Below, piece by piece: positions 1 through 17,469 of a stretch of 64,000 nucleotides of DNA. Positions within the stretch are counted from its first letter, which is position 1. Every line of letters begins with the position of its first letter. The notes under the pieces were generated by a model. It was not told where the DNA came from and did no database searches. It saw nothing but the letters and a program-made list of their open reading frames with translations. This DNA comes from Seison nebaliae (Eukaryota; Rotifera; Pararotatoria; Seisonacea; Seisonidae). The stretch is taken from the NCBI GenBank assembly GCA_023231475.1, contig JALJEE010001112.1, forward strand, positions 1 through 64,000. The letters run 5' to 3'. The position numbers and the translations under genes were made by a program.

Positions 1-273
1 CTCCAATTGAAATATTCGTCTTCTCAATCAACTCACTCAATACTTCTTCCCTCACAAATTATTTATGAAGCTCAACGTCGTTTATTCTCAACAAATTACG
101 AATATGACAATACAATGGAATATCAATTAAACCAAATTGAAATTGACGCATTCAAACATCTGACATATTGGTTGAGATGTTGTAAAACATTTGAAAAGTC
201 AACTCATAATCCATCCATAGAAAACATTAGAGAATTTTACTTGAAATTACTTATTAATGTCAACAACGCTTAA
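1..273 (+). CDS. 3' end of an unidentified protein gene
   Basis: An open frame runs from the left edge of the window to a TAA at 271-273. It encodes about 90 residues with no low-complexity bias and a mixed, probably helical composition (for example QIIYEAQRRLF and IENIREFYLKLL). The frame has no convincing start here, so it is most likely the last exon of a gene beginning to the left. I do not recognise the family. A helical nuclear-receptor-like C-terminus crossed my mind but nothing diagnostic is visible. Confidence 0.35.
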   Translation, partial: LQLKYSSSQSTHSILLPSQIIYEAQRRLFSTNYEYDNTMEYQLNQIEIDAFKHLTYWLRCCKTFEKSTHNPSIENIREFYLKLLINVNNA

Positions 274-682
274 GAAAATATTATTATTTTTTTTGTTTTC
301 TAATAATTTATCAAAATTGAATAATTTAATATAAACTAAATTAAAATTCGATCTTTCTTTATCGATCATATTTAATCAATAAATGATTCTTTATAAAAAT
401 AAAATTATATTAAATAATTTCAATTTTTAGAAAAGTTATTTTTTTACATTTCTTATTCAAAACTGAGTAATTTGAATCTCTGTCTAGATTAATTATAAAC
501 ATATATATCAAATTAACTAACATAATAACTTTCATATTAAACAATAAATTGAAATAGTTTACTTTTTATGTTGTCGGAGGGAGTTTTATTTGAGAAACAG
601 TTCAATTTGATTAATAATGAAATGAGAATAATTCTAAAAAATCATAATTATTAAAATTGTTGGCCAAATAACATTTGGAGAA
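274..682. other. AT-rich intergenic stretch
   Basis: No gene is visible. This is the presumed 3' flank of the preceding gene and the 5' flank of the DDX46-like gene. A small non-coding 5' exon for DDX46 cannot be excluded, because a possible acceptor (ttggag) lies a few bases before its ATG. Confidence 0.6.
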
Positions 683-4375
<3,693 letters not shown>

Positions 4376-4754
4376 AGAATTAATTGGAGAAAGAATCATC
4401 AACATTTAAGGATTAGAAGAAATTGGGAGAAAAATGAAATTTTTCGAATAATAAAATTTGTAAAAAAAATCATTTAATTTAACAATTTTTAAGAACAATA
4501 AAATTTGTTTTAATTTAATTTTCAATTATTTCATTTAAGAGTATTAAATTTATGAAAAAAAATTATGAGAAAATAAAATTTTCAGTATTTAAAATTGAAC
4601 GGAAAAAAGAATAGAAGAGAAATAGAATAATCCAAATTGTCATTCATTTCTATTGATTTTCTTGAGAGGATTTCATTTAAATTGAAAACAGTTCATTTTA
4701 TTAATATACTTCAACACCTGTATAGAGGAAATTATAATCAATTTAATCATTATC
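4376..4754. other. intergenic region between DDX46 and the PG-rich repeat gene
   Basis: AT-rich, no ORF or recognised motif beyond several AATAAA-like polyadenylation hexamers in the first 150 bases. Confidence 0.55.
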
Positions 4755-6464
4755 ATGTTGTCGAGAGAACGGAAAGGAGAACTCTATCGAATTAATAAAA
4801 GTATTCCTGATCCGGGAGCATATTTCCCTCGTATCCACGACGATCATCAAAGATGTGTAGGATCTAATTGGAGACTATGTCATTCAATGGCACCGTTTAA
4901 CCAATCAGCTAAACGATTTAGAGATAATGTAAAAGACGAAGGTACCGGTCTATTGGACGTTACAAGAAAACCATACACACATATAAAGAATGGGAAATTT
5001 AGTCAAAGTGTTCGTTTCAATTATAAATATAATACAAATCCGGGACCGAATCATTATTGTGGTTTACCAACCTCTTCCTTAAGACCACTTCGTGGATGTA
5101 TTAAAGATTTTGCGAAGAAAAAACCGATGAAAGCTCAATTGAGTAAAATTGTGGAACATCATGATAAAGTGGCATCAATTCCATATATTTATGGAAAATA
5201 TGGTTATGAGGGCAATGAATTAGGATATTGGACTCCAGTACTCGCCAAAGAAAGGAGACCATCATTGGTATTACTTAAGAGTAAAATTAGAAATAATTTC
5301 TTGCATAAAAATTCGAACTTCCCACAAGCCAAACGATTTAAACGAGTCACTTATTTCCCATACGTTATCGATGACAGTATGACAACTTCTCATGATGTTT
5401 ATCCGAAATCGATCGCACATCCTGAAGTGGGTGATAAGAAACCGATAACAGTCGAACCGAGAACTGATCGAATTCCAGGACAGATACAACAAGAAATAAA
5501 TTTAGCCATCAAAGAAAATATTCCTGGGCCTGCTTCATATCTCATTAAGAATGGATTAGGAACCACTAATCACACATACATGAGTACGTATATGCCAGAA
5601 ACACGAATTAAAAGTGAAAATTCTCCAACTGATTATCTGGTGCCTCGATATCCGGAACATATCATAACTAAATTAGGGAATTATCAAGTCAATTCGTTCA
5701 ATTCGACGGATAAACGTTTCAAAGATATAGCAAATTTTACACCAAATGAAGCTACTTATGTGATCCAAAGTGACATCGATAAAAAACTGGCGAAGAGTCT
5801 CTGTCATTCCAATTTGAAACCACCATTCAATACTAGTGAAGCGAGAAAATTTAGAACTCGAGGATCGCCATTAAGGAAACCGCACGAATATGTTTATCCT
5901 CCAAATTATAAACATACAGGAAAATTGAGAAAGAATTTAATGCAAGAAGAAGCACATCCGAAAGATGATCAATTATTATTAGTCGCTCGTAACGGACAAG
6001 TCATTACACAAGATTCAGATAAAGAATTAAGAAGTATATCAGAAAGGTGCGCTAAACGATATAGGAATGACAGGAAACTCGGGCCCACACTTTATAATGT
6101 GGATTGTAGTGAAAAATTAACACAACCATTTGGTAAGAGTGGTCGTCGACAATCTCCGTTAACAACGGAAGCGAAAAATCGACAAAGTTCCTTCCTTTTT
6201 AAAGCGAAAAGATTCCCCGTTCCGTTAAAACCGACGGTGGGACCAGGCGAATATACTGTAGACAGATGTCGATGTAAATTCCGGAATTATGAAGAAATTC
6301 TTCCGAATGATATAAAGACAACAATAATGACAGGACGAAGTAGGGAAAAAACTAATTATTCACCGGGACCGGCTCGATATTATGTTCAATTACCGAAGAA
6401 ATCGAAATCTTTCAATTACTTCTTCCACAAAGGTCAGGGATTGCCACCACCAGTGGAAAAATAA
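4755..6464 (+). CDS. sperm-tail PG-rich repeat (STPGR/ODF3-like) protein
   Basis: Single-exon gene of 569 aa. It carries scattered Pro-Gly-Pro repeats typical of SHIPPO/ODF3/CIMAP-type proteins: PDPGAYFP near residue 18, NPGPNHY near 94, PGPASYL near 256, GPGEYTV near 495 and SPGPARYYV near 537. Between them are recurring KRF motifs followed by basic and aromatic residues. Family members are filamentous proteins associated with axonemal microtubules or outer dense fibres of sperm and cilia. The protein is very basic and has no signal peptide or membrane segment. It ends 98 bp from the 3' end of the convergent GATA gene. Intronless structure is unusual among its neighbours. Which STPGR subfamily it belongs to is not resolved. 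Confidence 0.85.
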   Translation: MLSRERKGELYRINKSIPDPGAYFPRIHDDHQRCVGSNWRLCHSMAPFNQSAKRFRDNVKDEGTGLLDVTRKPYTHIKNGKFSQSVRFNYKYNTNPGPNHYCGLPTSSLRPLRGCIKDFAKKKPMKAQLSKIVEHHDKVASIPYIYGKYGYEGNELGYWTPVLAKERRPSLVLLKSKIRNNFLHKNSNFPQAKRFKRVTYFPYVIDDSMTTSHDVYPKSIAHPEVGDKKPITVEPRTDRIPGQIQQEINLAIKENIPGPASYLIKNGLGTTNHTYMSTYMPETRIKSENSPTDYLVPRYPEHIITKLGNYQVNSFNSTDKRFKDIANFTPNEATYVIQSDIDKKLAKSLCHSNLKPPFNTSEARKFRTRGSPLRKPHEYVYPPNYKHTGKLRKNLMQEEAHPKDDQLLLVARNGQVITQDSDKELRSISERCAKRYRNDRKLGPTLYNVDCSEKLTQPFGKSGRRQSPLTTEAKNRQSSFLFKAKRFPVPLKPTVGPGEYTVDRCRCKFRNYEEILPNDIKTTIMTGRSREKTNYSPGPARYYVQLPKKSKSFNYFFHKGQGLPPPVEK

Positions 6465-6562
6465 AGAGAATAATTTATTGAAAAATGTTTATTTAAACGA
6501 AATATTTCAGTTGTCCTTTTACAACAATTTTGCACAGTAATTCTTCTCGATTCATTTAATAC

Positions 6563-8206
6563 TCAATTCGATAAATCGTTTGACTTGATCTGTGAAGTAT
6601 AATTATTTGTCAGCCATGTTTCAGGAAAACAATTGAGATATTGTTCCATTTCACCAACATTATAATTAGCATTCGTATATAATGTCGGTGTTTCCACTAA
6701 AGTTCGACGGGCATCATTCGACAACGACGGGAAGATGGGGGTATTTATGTCCACTCGACTATTTCGTATTTTTCGTTTTCGTGTTTGTATGAGTTCCTTC
6801 TTTAAAGTAATTGGACGAACAGTCTGAAATTGAAGAATGGAAAAGATTGGATGGAAAAAAATATACGAACACCATGCAATTTGAAATAGAGACCACACGC
6901 ATTACAAACAGCTTCACTTTTATTATTCCTTCTCCATAACGTTGTTTTTGATGTTCCACAATTCGTACATTTTGCATCTTTTTTCGTCGCCTGAAAAGAA
7001 TAATGGGAGAATAAATAAAATGAATTGTAAGGAAAAAAAACTAACAACTTTTCGTACATTCTTCGGTTTCGAATACGGTTTGCTAATACTAGAGAGACCG
7101 CGAGATTCATTTGCCTTATGTTTCAATTGTGGTATCGTATCGATAGTTTTTTTGTTCCCGAAATATTTCATCCAGAAATCCATATTTGAATATGAATCAC
7201 ATTTGGGTGGCAATTTCGGATAGTTCATTGTGTTATTGAGATAAGGATAAAGTTGTTCGTACGACATCAACCCAAATTGGTCATTTGTGTTCGATGGTGT
7301 ATTGTTGGTGGGTGTGGCAGATGAAGACCATGAATTGAAATTCATGGGCAATCCACACATCCAGGGTGGGAACATTTGTAGAATTTTATAACTATTATGA
7401 TTGTTGTTGTTGATTACTATTTCGCTGGTGGAATTATTGGTTGAAATTCTGATATTTCCATCTGCATTATTCTGATTTGTATGTGATAATTGAACTGCTG
7501 AATCATTCGATGTTGCCAAGGAAGATGTTGATAAACAACTTGTTGGGGTTGATCCATTAGTTGACGACGAAAGTTGTTGTGATGATGGTAATTGTGATGG
7601 TTGTGCTTGTACGACCAATGATTCGTTTGCCATCATCAATTTATTATAATCCATACAACCATCAAGTAAGTTAGTGGATGATTGGGATGCTTGTAAATTG
7701 TTAGGTAATTCACGTTTAATATTTCCATCATTATTTCGGTTAGATTGAGGGAAATGATGATTATCATTATTATTCAAATTTTCCGTTCCTGATGGAAGTG
7801 AATTGGAGAACTCGTTTCCAATTAAATTAGTTTCATTTATCAATTTTTGTTCTTCCAAATAATTCCCTTGTTGGTCTTGTTGATGTTGTTGATTTAATAC
7901 GAATGGTAATTGTTGTTGATCGAAAGTGTGCTTATCTTTCCCGAAATATTGGAGAGAATTATTCATATCTCTTTCGATATTTTCCGATTTGATAGAATGT
8001 TGTACCGAATTCTTCAAATAGAAATTACAATATTTTTCATTATTCATTTCCATATTCATCATTTGTCTATTCTCGAAACAATGTTGTTCGGGTGGAAGAT
8101 TATTGACATTATGAATTGATGAAAGATATTCCCCATCTCCAATATTCATTCCATCACCTAACGAGTTTTTCCAAAGATATCTATCATTCTGAACAGCCAT
8201 CTGCAC
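6563..8206 (-). CDS. single-finger GATA-type transcription factor
   Basis: Three exons (8206-7046, 6990-6871, 6823-6563) give 513 aa. The N-terminal 370 residues are Asn/Gln/Ser-rich, as in many activators. One GATA zinc finger follows (CTNC-x17-CNAC, with TTLWRRN and ACGLYFKLH), then the basic tail [16 protein letters not shown] that contacts DNA. Vertebrate GATA1-6 have two fingers. Only one is visible here, as in nematode ELT-3-like factors and several other invertebrate GATA proteins. The ATG at 8206 follows a possible acceptor (tgtgcag), so a 5' exon may exist. The donor of exon 1 could also be 3 nt earlier. A cluster of WGATAR sites lies upstream and suggests self- or cross-regulation (inference). 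Confidence 0.92.
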
Positions 8207-11200
8207 ACCAATATGAAATAGGAGAAATTTTTAAAAAATCAGTCAAAATTATTCAGGTGAAAATTATCAGTTTCTGATTGGTTCATCAATCACGATTCTT
8301 TCTAATCTACCGATATCTAATTTCTATGATGAAAAATTGAGAAAGAATTGTGGGAAATTCTATTGAGCAAACAAAAATTCTGAGCTCTCTTGAAATGAAA
8401 GTTAAATAGAAAAATCGGATTTCACTTCGAATTCGACGATCAGAAGAGAAAAGAAGAAGAATACGATATTTTAAAGACATTTCACTTTGATCGATGCCAA
8501 TTGTTCAACTTCCTCTCAATTACCTCAAAATATTATACGTTCACGCTTCTAATTATCGTCGCAATACCGACTGGGAGAACATCTTAGGGAGGAATAAGGA
8601 AGGACTCAAGCGGTATCCGAAGCATGCTGAGTGTAACTTTTAAAGTGAATTAACTGAACGTGAAGACAGGCGAAGTGCGATGATAAGATACATTAGGGAA
8701 AATAATCAAAATATTTTGCAGAAATGGCCGAGCTAAGTGTGAAAAGTGTTTTGGTTTATTTGTGTGAAATGAGCTAATCAGAAAGAATAGAATCATCTCT
8801 TCAAAACTACTTCCTTTAATCATTTTCTTCTCACCCTCATTTTCACAAGTAACGTATGAATTCCTGAAATTGTGCTCTTAACAAATCTCTACAAGAAAGA
8901 TAGATGAAGTGTATAACATTAAACCATTTCACATTTCTTCCAAACTAACTTTTTGGAATTATTATCTCTTATCTATTTTCCAATACGAACGTCTTTCGTC
9001 TCGAGGATGCACATTATTTACTATTATCATGATTATGAAATTAGAGGAAGATCAATTTGCAGCAACTCATAAAGTTGATGGTAAAAATGTCATCACATCA
9101 ATTAGTTGATGGAGAAGTTCGATTTGAAACGAAAGAAAAAATTTTTTAAGTGAACAGTTGTTACATTGATGTTCGTTAATAATCAAAATAATAGTCTTGT
9201 CAATTAACGGTTTCATTTTTCCTTTCGTTTGGTGCACTAGAGAATCGGTAGGAGGAAAAGAGCAAGTGTTCATTCGAATAAATGAGAAAAGATGGAGATA
9301 AGTCGATTAAAAAGATAAGAAATTATTCACACATACAAATACGATCCAATCACATTGATTGATGACGAGAAAATCGCTGGAGACAATCGTCTCCAATTTC
9401 TGCGACTGTCATAAATCAACGCTTCATTTGCTTACTTTAATTTGGATGTAGAAGAGAAGTGGGAGTCTCATTAGTGAATTGATATCTTTCGATTATGGCA
9501 TAATGGCAGTTGCTACTGGAAATGAACCATTCAACCTGACGTTCGTTATATAAGAATGAGATGCTCAGGTGGTATCAACTGCTCCTTATCTCACCACTTT
9601 GTCCATTTCACTTCAACAGATAAGTCGAAAAAAAAACAACTTATTGATTTTGGAGAATTTACCAAATAATAATAAATTGTTTCTCACCAATTCTCACCTG
9701 CTTCTCAAAAAATCTTATTGATCGATAAATATCATTTATCTTATCGATTCCACAAATAAATTTATATTATAAATTCTATAACAAGATTCTTTTTGGAAGG
9801 GAGGGTAATCTTTGGGAGAATTTACGTTCATTTTCCTAGATAAAACTTATCATAAAAGATGCGACAAAAATAAACTAAACAACTACTAAGAGATTTATCC
9901 ATTCCGTTTACTTTAGGAGATAAATGAAGATGAATCGAAGACAATTTAAGATTTTTGACATTCAATAAACTTGATTCATTATTTGGAGATGAAACGATAT
10001 TTCACATTAATCATTCGAGAACGATAAAGGAATGTAGCGGAAAATGGAATGAGAATTATTTGGAATTAAACTTTGCAGTGAAGATGAGTGAGGAAGGAAT
10101 GAATGAAACATTATCCGGCATCTAGTTCCATTCGAATCATACAATTTATTCTCTAACGATCTCTAATATATACAATTCAATTACTCCTCACTTGAAGAAG
10201 ATTACTTACTGATTACTTGTCCAAGAATGTTATCAATTCAAATAGAGGTATAGTATTGAACGAAAATTTTGGGAACTTTATCATTTGCCGACCACATTCT
10301 CTTTTGATAGGGAGAGGAATGAACTGTGTAATAACTGACCTCAATAAAATATAGTTCGACGAATACATCTTTCGTCAAAGCGATTGGTGATGAAGCGAAC
10401 GATTTTTCTCAACGTCTCTCAACAGAACTAGTTTCTATAACGACATATTCCTTAGTCAATCAGCTTTCCTAGTACAAATGATTGTTGATGTCGGTTCATT
10501 TGAAGAATTTGAAAATTGACTTCATAACTCACTAGAATTCATTGGAAACTGATCGATTAAATTGACCGATGAAATTATCGGTCCAATTCCGAATTAGAAT
10601 TCGTTTCTTCGATTTCTCCCTTTTAGCGAAACTCGATAATGTCAAGAAGAGAAGATGATGGAAATAGATAACAAATTAATCACCACTTAACAAATCATTT
10701 CGATGGTATAACATGGAAATAACTGTTCGAATATTTGTGTGATTAATTGTTAATCATTTTCGAATGTGAATCATTCTTTCCCATCTTCCCATTCGATGGT
10801 CATCTATAAAATATACGAACTATCCCAAATATAATGAGTAGAAAAACCATCATAGACGTATTTTCAATTCTCGAACCCTTTTTCAAATTTTTCATTGTTA
10901 TAAATCGAATTATTTGTCGAGGTTGAAATGATAAACAAAAATTAAATAGTTCCATCTGATGATTACATAATTCCCAACATTCATAATTGAGAAGAGACAT
11001 TGTTATCGTTCGAAGTAAATAAAAATTTAAGAACAATTTCAATATATCATTTTCAAGTCTGATAATTCACCATACTAATTACACAAAAAAACCAACAAAC
11101 AATTATGTGATGAATCTTCAAATTTACATTTTTAATGAACATTTTTACAATATATTACAGTATTTAATAATACCAAGAGTTGATATGTGTCAATTCTTAT

Positions 11201-11653
11201 AATTCTAATTCGCTACCTACTCAAAAAATTCTAACAAGTAACAGTCTAACAAGTAAGTACATCATGAACGATAAAAAGGTATAATCATGTTTATAAGAAA
11301 CGGATAATCATTAACAACTGTTATCAAATTCCCTAAATCGTAATTAATGTCTTCCACTAATAATTCTCAATAATATTTATGTTGTTTAAGTAGTCGATAG
11401 ACTTTTTTATTAATTTCACTCATAATAGTTCCCTCCACTCTTCATTCTTAATTATTTTCACGAAGTTTATAATACATTTAATGACATCAACATGACAATG
11501 TCATCAGTCATTAATATCGTGTTATCCTCTAACATAAACAAAATAGTTGAAGATAATATTCCAGGAGCATAGTCATCATCATTATCGAAGAATTTGAAGA
11601 TGAATAATTTATTCTCGAATTATTTTTTTGTTTTTAATGAATTTTTTTTTTCA
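8207..11653. other. long intergenic region between GATA factor and DNAI2
   Basis: About 3.4 kb, the longest gene-free stretch in the left half and more complex in sequence than the other gaps. It holds the GATA-motif cluster. An 80-codon minus-strand ORF at 10800-11042 ends in a hydrophobic tail. I do not recognise it and see no supporting structure. Confidence 0.5.
8681..9930. promoter_or_regulatory. cluster of GATA-binding motifs upstream of the GATA gene
   Basis: WGATAR sites are dense here: TGATAAGA at 8681, AGATAA at about 9296, 9313, 9618 and 9839, TTATCT at 9586 and 9736, and another AGATAAA near 9918. They sit 0.5-1.7 kb upstream of the GATA factor's first coding exon. AT-rich DNA yields some by chance, so the regulatory reading is an inference. 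Confidence 0.35.
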
Positions 11654-13769
11654 CTAATTTACACCCGCCGAACTTTTCCTTCGACTGTTATAAGACTCTG
11701 ATGGACCGAGCATTTCTGATGCTCCTTTATCCAGAGTCGTTTTCTTTTGTCGTCGATTACGTTCTTCATCGATAATTCTCCAAAAATCTTTCTCAGCCTC
11801 TTCCACCGTCAATCCTTCCTGTGTTTCAGCAGCTCCTTCATTTTTAGGTTCTTCGCCCTGGAAAAATATTATAAAAATAACAAGAAAAAATTTGAACTCT
11901 TTGAGATCCGATCTTTTCTTTCAATTTCATTTCTCTTTGTCGTGCTTCTAAAATTTTCTCTCGTCGAGTTTCCCTTTCAAACGCAGCCGTCATCAACGAT
12001 TTCTCATTTCTTTGTAATTGGTATAATGATTCGGATAGTTCGACTAATGTGACGGTTCCCGATTCAGACCCACAAACTAAAAATCGTCCGCTATCTTGAC
12101 ATTTGACCGAAAAGAGAGCTTCGTCCACAATATGTGTGGATATAATTGGTTCACGTTGTTTCATAATGAAATCCCATACGTCCAATGTTCCATCTTTTTT
12201 CGTCGTAAAGAAAACGGCCGGTCGAGTTTTCGACCATTTCCCATCCGTCAAATAATGCATATGAGTACTAATTATATGAGAAATGTTAATATAAAAATTT
12301 AAATGAAACTTTGTCCACATAATACATGATTCTTTCAAATCCTCAGTCCATATTCGACATGTCCAATCTCCTACAGAGAGGAAATTCTTACTGAAATATG
12401 GATTCCTCTCAATCGAATACACTGGCCCATAATGTCCAGGATAGACAGTTGCAATTTTCTCCGCATCAGTTTTTCCTTTTCGATTACAACTAATAATTTG
12501 TCCTGTACTCGTTCCCACCATAAATTTCGTTGGCTGAAAATAAAGGAAGATGAAGAAGTTGAAATTTAAAAGAAAACAATTGTCATTTCATATTCCAATG
12601 AGACACTTCCATATGCACTATTGATATCACCTCTCTTATGTTGATCTAAAATTAATGTGTCAGTTGGTGTGCCTAATTTCCTTAAATCCCACCACAACAC
12701 TTGACCGTCAGTGGATGATGAAAAGAATTCAGCGTTCGATTTAGATTGAATCCATAAAGCATTATAAGCCGGATCTATATGACTATTCTCAATTGGTGAC
12801 ATCTCCACGGGTTGAGAACCTTTTCGAATATCCCAAAAGCCTTTCACAAAAAATTTTGTTCCAATTAAATTTCTCTAAAACAAAACTCACCTACTTGTCC
12901 GTTTAGACATCCGCCCAATAAAATGTTTGCGTCTTTCGGTTGATATTCGATGGTGACTAATGGCGATAATGATTTCACTACGAAATCGGGTTTATTTGGA
13001 TTCTCTGAAAATTTAAATAAGCGAAATTTTCTATTAATGATAATTAACCTATATCCCAAATATAGGCGTCCGCTTGAGTTTGTTCAGGGAATTTATCGAA
13101 TTCCAAATTACAATAGGAAACCGCTAAATGACGTCCACCTTCTGGATGCCAACTCAAATGATTAGCAGTTCGTTTAGTTGACATGGGATCTCTAATTTTT
13201 TTTATAAATTGTAATAATAGTTAATTTTTATCAAATAATTTCAAATGAAACCGGAAGACATTTACTGTTTTCATTGACGGTGCATCTTCACTGAACAATT
13301 CTATATCGGTATCAGTGAAGAATTCTTCATAAATATTTATGGCGTTATTTTGTTTGATAACATGTTCGACATCCTTAACAATTTAATAGTTTTAATCGAT
13401 TAGATCAATCAATAAAATACTCACATTACACAATTGTGTTACACGTGTTTGATATTGTTCTTCCTTCTCAATTTTCTTCCGATGACGATGTGTTTGTTCG
13501 GGTTCGTTTGGATTAACATCTTTGGGCCAACCACCTTCTGTATGATTAACACCTTTCGTGTCACTCTCATATCGAATAGTATTGACTTCATGTTCCGAAT
13601 ATTCCGATGCAACTTGAACTGATTGATTCAATGGAGTTTTTCTTATAAACTTCTTGGCTAATGCGGCATCGGGAGCACAATCCACATGAATCTCCGCTCC
13701 AAAATCGGAGAAAAGACATTGTCTCCCGAAATCTTTTCGCTTTTTAGTATAAACATAAACTTGATCCAT
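11654..13769 (-). CDS. DNAI2: axonemal outer-arm dynein intermediate chain 2
   Basis: WD-repeat intermediate chain of the ciliary/flagellar outer dynein arm, needed for arm assembly and motility. Eight exons: 13769-13425, 13373-13252, 13191-13049, 13004-12891, 12840-12578, 12533-12310, 12267-11898 and 11857-11654. They give 594 aa; human DNAI2 is 605 aa. The N-terminus [18 protein letters not shown] and the block [15 protein letters not shown] are near-identical to vertebrate DNAI2. These are followed by WD blades ([47 protein letters not shown]) and the charged [22 protein letters not shown] helix. Five introns begin GTT and two begin GTGAGT. Nematodes lack motile axonemes, so this gene is taxonomically informative. 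Confidence 0.96.
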
Positions 13770-14311
13770 ATGAGAAGGAAAAATTTATGATTTCTTTAAG
13801 TTAGAATAAATTATCTGTTTACTTATTTACCATCGCAACAAATAATATTTTCAGTGTCAAAATTAAATAATTTCATGAAATATTTCATCAACCACCAATT
13901 ACTATTTTAAGCTTTTAATACTTCTTTAATATTTTTAATAAAAATAATTTCATTTTCATTTAATAAAACGTTATTTTGACGATAAAACAACAAAATGAAT
14001 TTTTTTACCTTAAGGGAATTTTATTTTGAATAAGAAAGAAATGGAAACGACACAAATAATTACAAATTAATAAATTCCATTAACCAACTGTTGCATTCCC
14101 AATAATTCTCCTCCACTCACAGAGAGGATGATGATGAGATTGACTTAAAATGATGACATTCAAATGATGATAATAAACGAGGAGTGATGGTGCAATATCT
14201 GAAGTTTCATTTTGGGAAAAGAAATTTTAGAAATCAGTGGCGAAATTTGAGTTGAAAATAACGAAATCGTCAATTTATCATTTTACTTCCAAAGTTGTTA
14301 ATGATGTTTTC
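13770..14311. other. intergenic, AT-rich
   Basis: About 540 bp between the DNAI2 start and the ALYREF stop, both on the minus strand. It serves as DNAI2 promoter and ALYREF 3' flank. No further gene seen. Confidence 0.55.
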
Positions 14312-15162
14312 TTATCCACTGGATGGTGTAACAACATTATCATTCACATCATCAGCACCAGTCGACGCTCCTCCAGATGAGATGTATTCCTTTAATTGCT
14401 GATCTAATTTCTCGACTGTTATTGCTTCTTTCTTGTTCGATTTCCATCCATTTGTTCCATTCGTTGTACTCGTACTGTTATTGAGTCGTTTCATCTCTTT
14501 CTGACGAGGATTACTTTCACCACCAGCTGTAATTATATCAATAAAATAAGAAGAATTGAATGAAAAATAAGAATAAAATGAAGAAATAAACATCTTGATA
14601 AAGTTGGTGGTAATGACAATTTCATTGGTCTTCGATCTAATAAAACATTTTGGTACGATTCAAGAGCACGTAATGCACTCTCCTTATTCCGGTATATGAC
14701 ATGTCCCGAACCTAAAGAACGACCTGTCTCGTCATAATGAATACTTGCACGTTCCATTCCGCGAAATTCTCGAAATAGTTCCTAAGAAGAAATGAAAGAT
14801 AAATGGAGAAATGTAGACGAACTGTCAAATCTTCTGTACTGACGGCGAAATCTAAATTGTTCACTTCCAATCGAACTCTTCCAAATTGACGCGATTGTGA
14901 CGATGGAAAATTTCTGGGAGGACCAAACTAATAGATTTGTTGGAGAGGTTGGCAGGCGCACACATCAAGAAAAACCATCAAATATTTATTCGAAAAATTT
15001 TGTACAAACATTCCTCCTCGATGGGAAACCACGAGTATTCTGTCTTCCGATTCCTCTTGTCGAATTTGGTTGAGAACGAGTGAAATTATTTCGCTTCCTA
15101 TTCTTCTTCGAATCCTGAATCATATCATCTAAACTACGATCAACATCCATTTCACTTGCCAT
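14312..15162 (-). CDS. ALYREF: THO/TREX mRNA export adaptor ALYREF
   Basis: RNA-binding adaptor that couples splicing and capping to NXF1-mediated export. Four exons (15162-15010, 14927-14823, 14781-14592, 14526-14312) give 220 aa. The N-terminus MASEMDVDRSLDDMIQ is the conserved UAP56-binding motif. An Arg-rich stretch follows, then one RRM: RVRLEVNNLDFAV (RNP2-like), LTELFREFRGMERASIHYDE, and GSGHVIYRNKESALRAL (RNP1-like). The C-terminal part contains TVEKLDQQLKEYI, the second short UAP56-binding helix seen in REF proteins. THOC5, another TREX component, lies at 47.9-50.6 kb. Confidence 0.93.
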
Positions 15163-17307
<2,145 letters not shown>

Positions 17308-17469
17308 AAATTGTTATAAAATAAATTTTTTTTAATTCTATTTCAATAAAATAAACCACTCCAACAATTCTTCTTTTGAATAATCGGAAGAATTTTTTAA
17401 AAGAACAATATAAAATTTTTGCGCAAATTCATTAGAAAGAAGTGAGTTTAAGAGAAGGAGAACAAAATA

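Noticed and set aside
10800-11042. 80-codon minus-strand ORF with hydrophobic C-terminus in the GATA-DNAI2 gap
   Set aside because: It is no longer than chance ORFs in this AT-rich DNA and has no recognisable motif.
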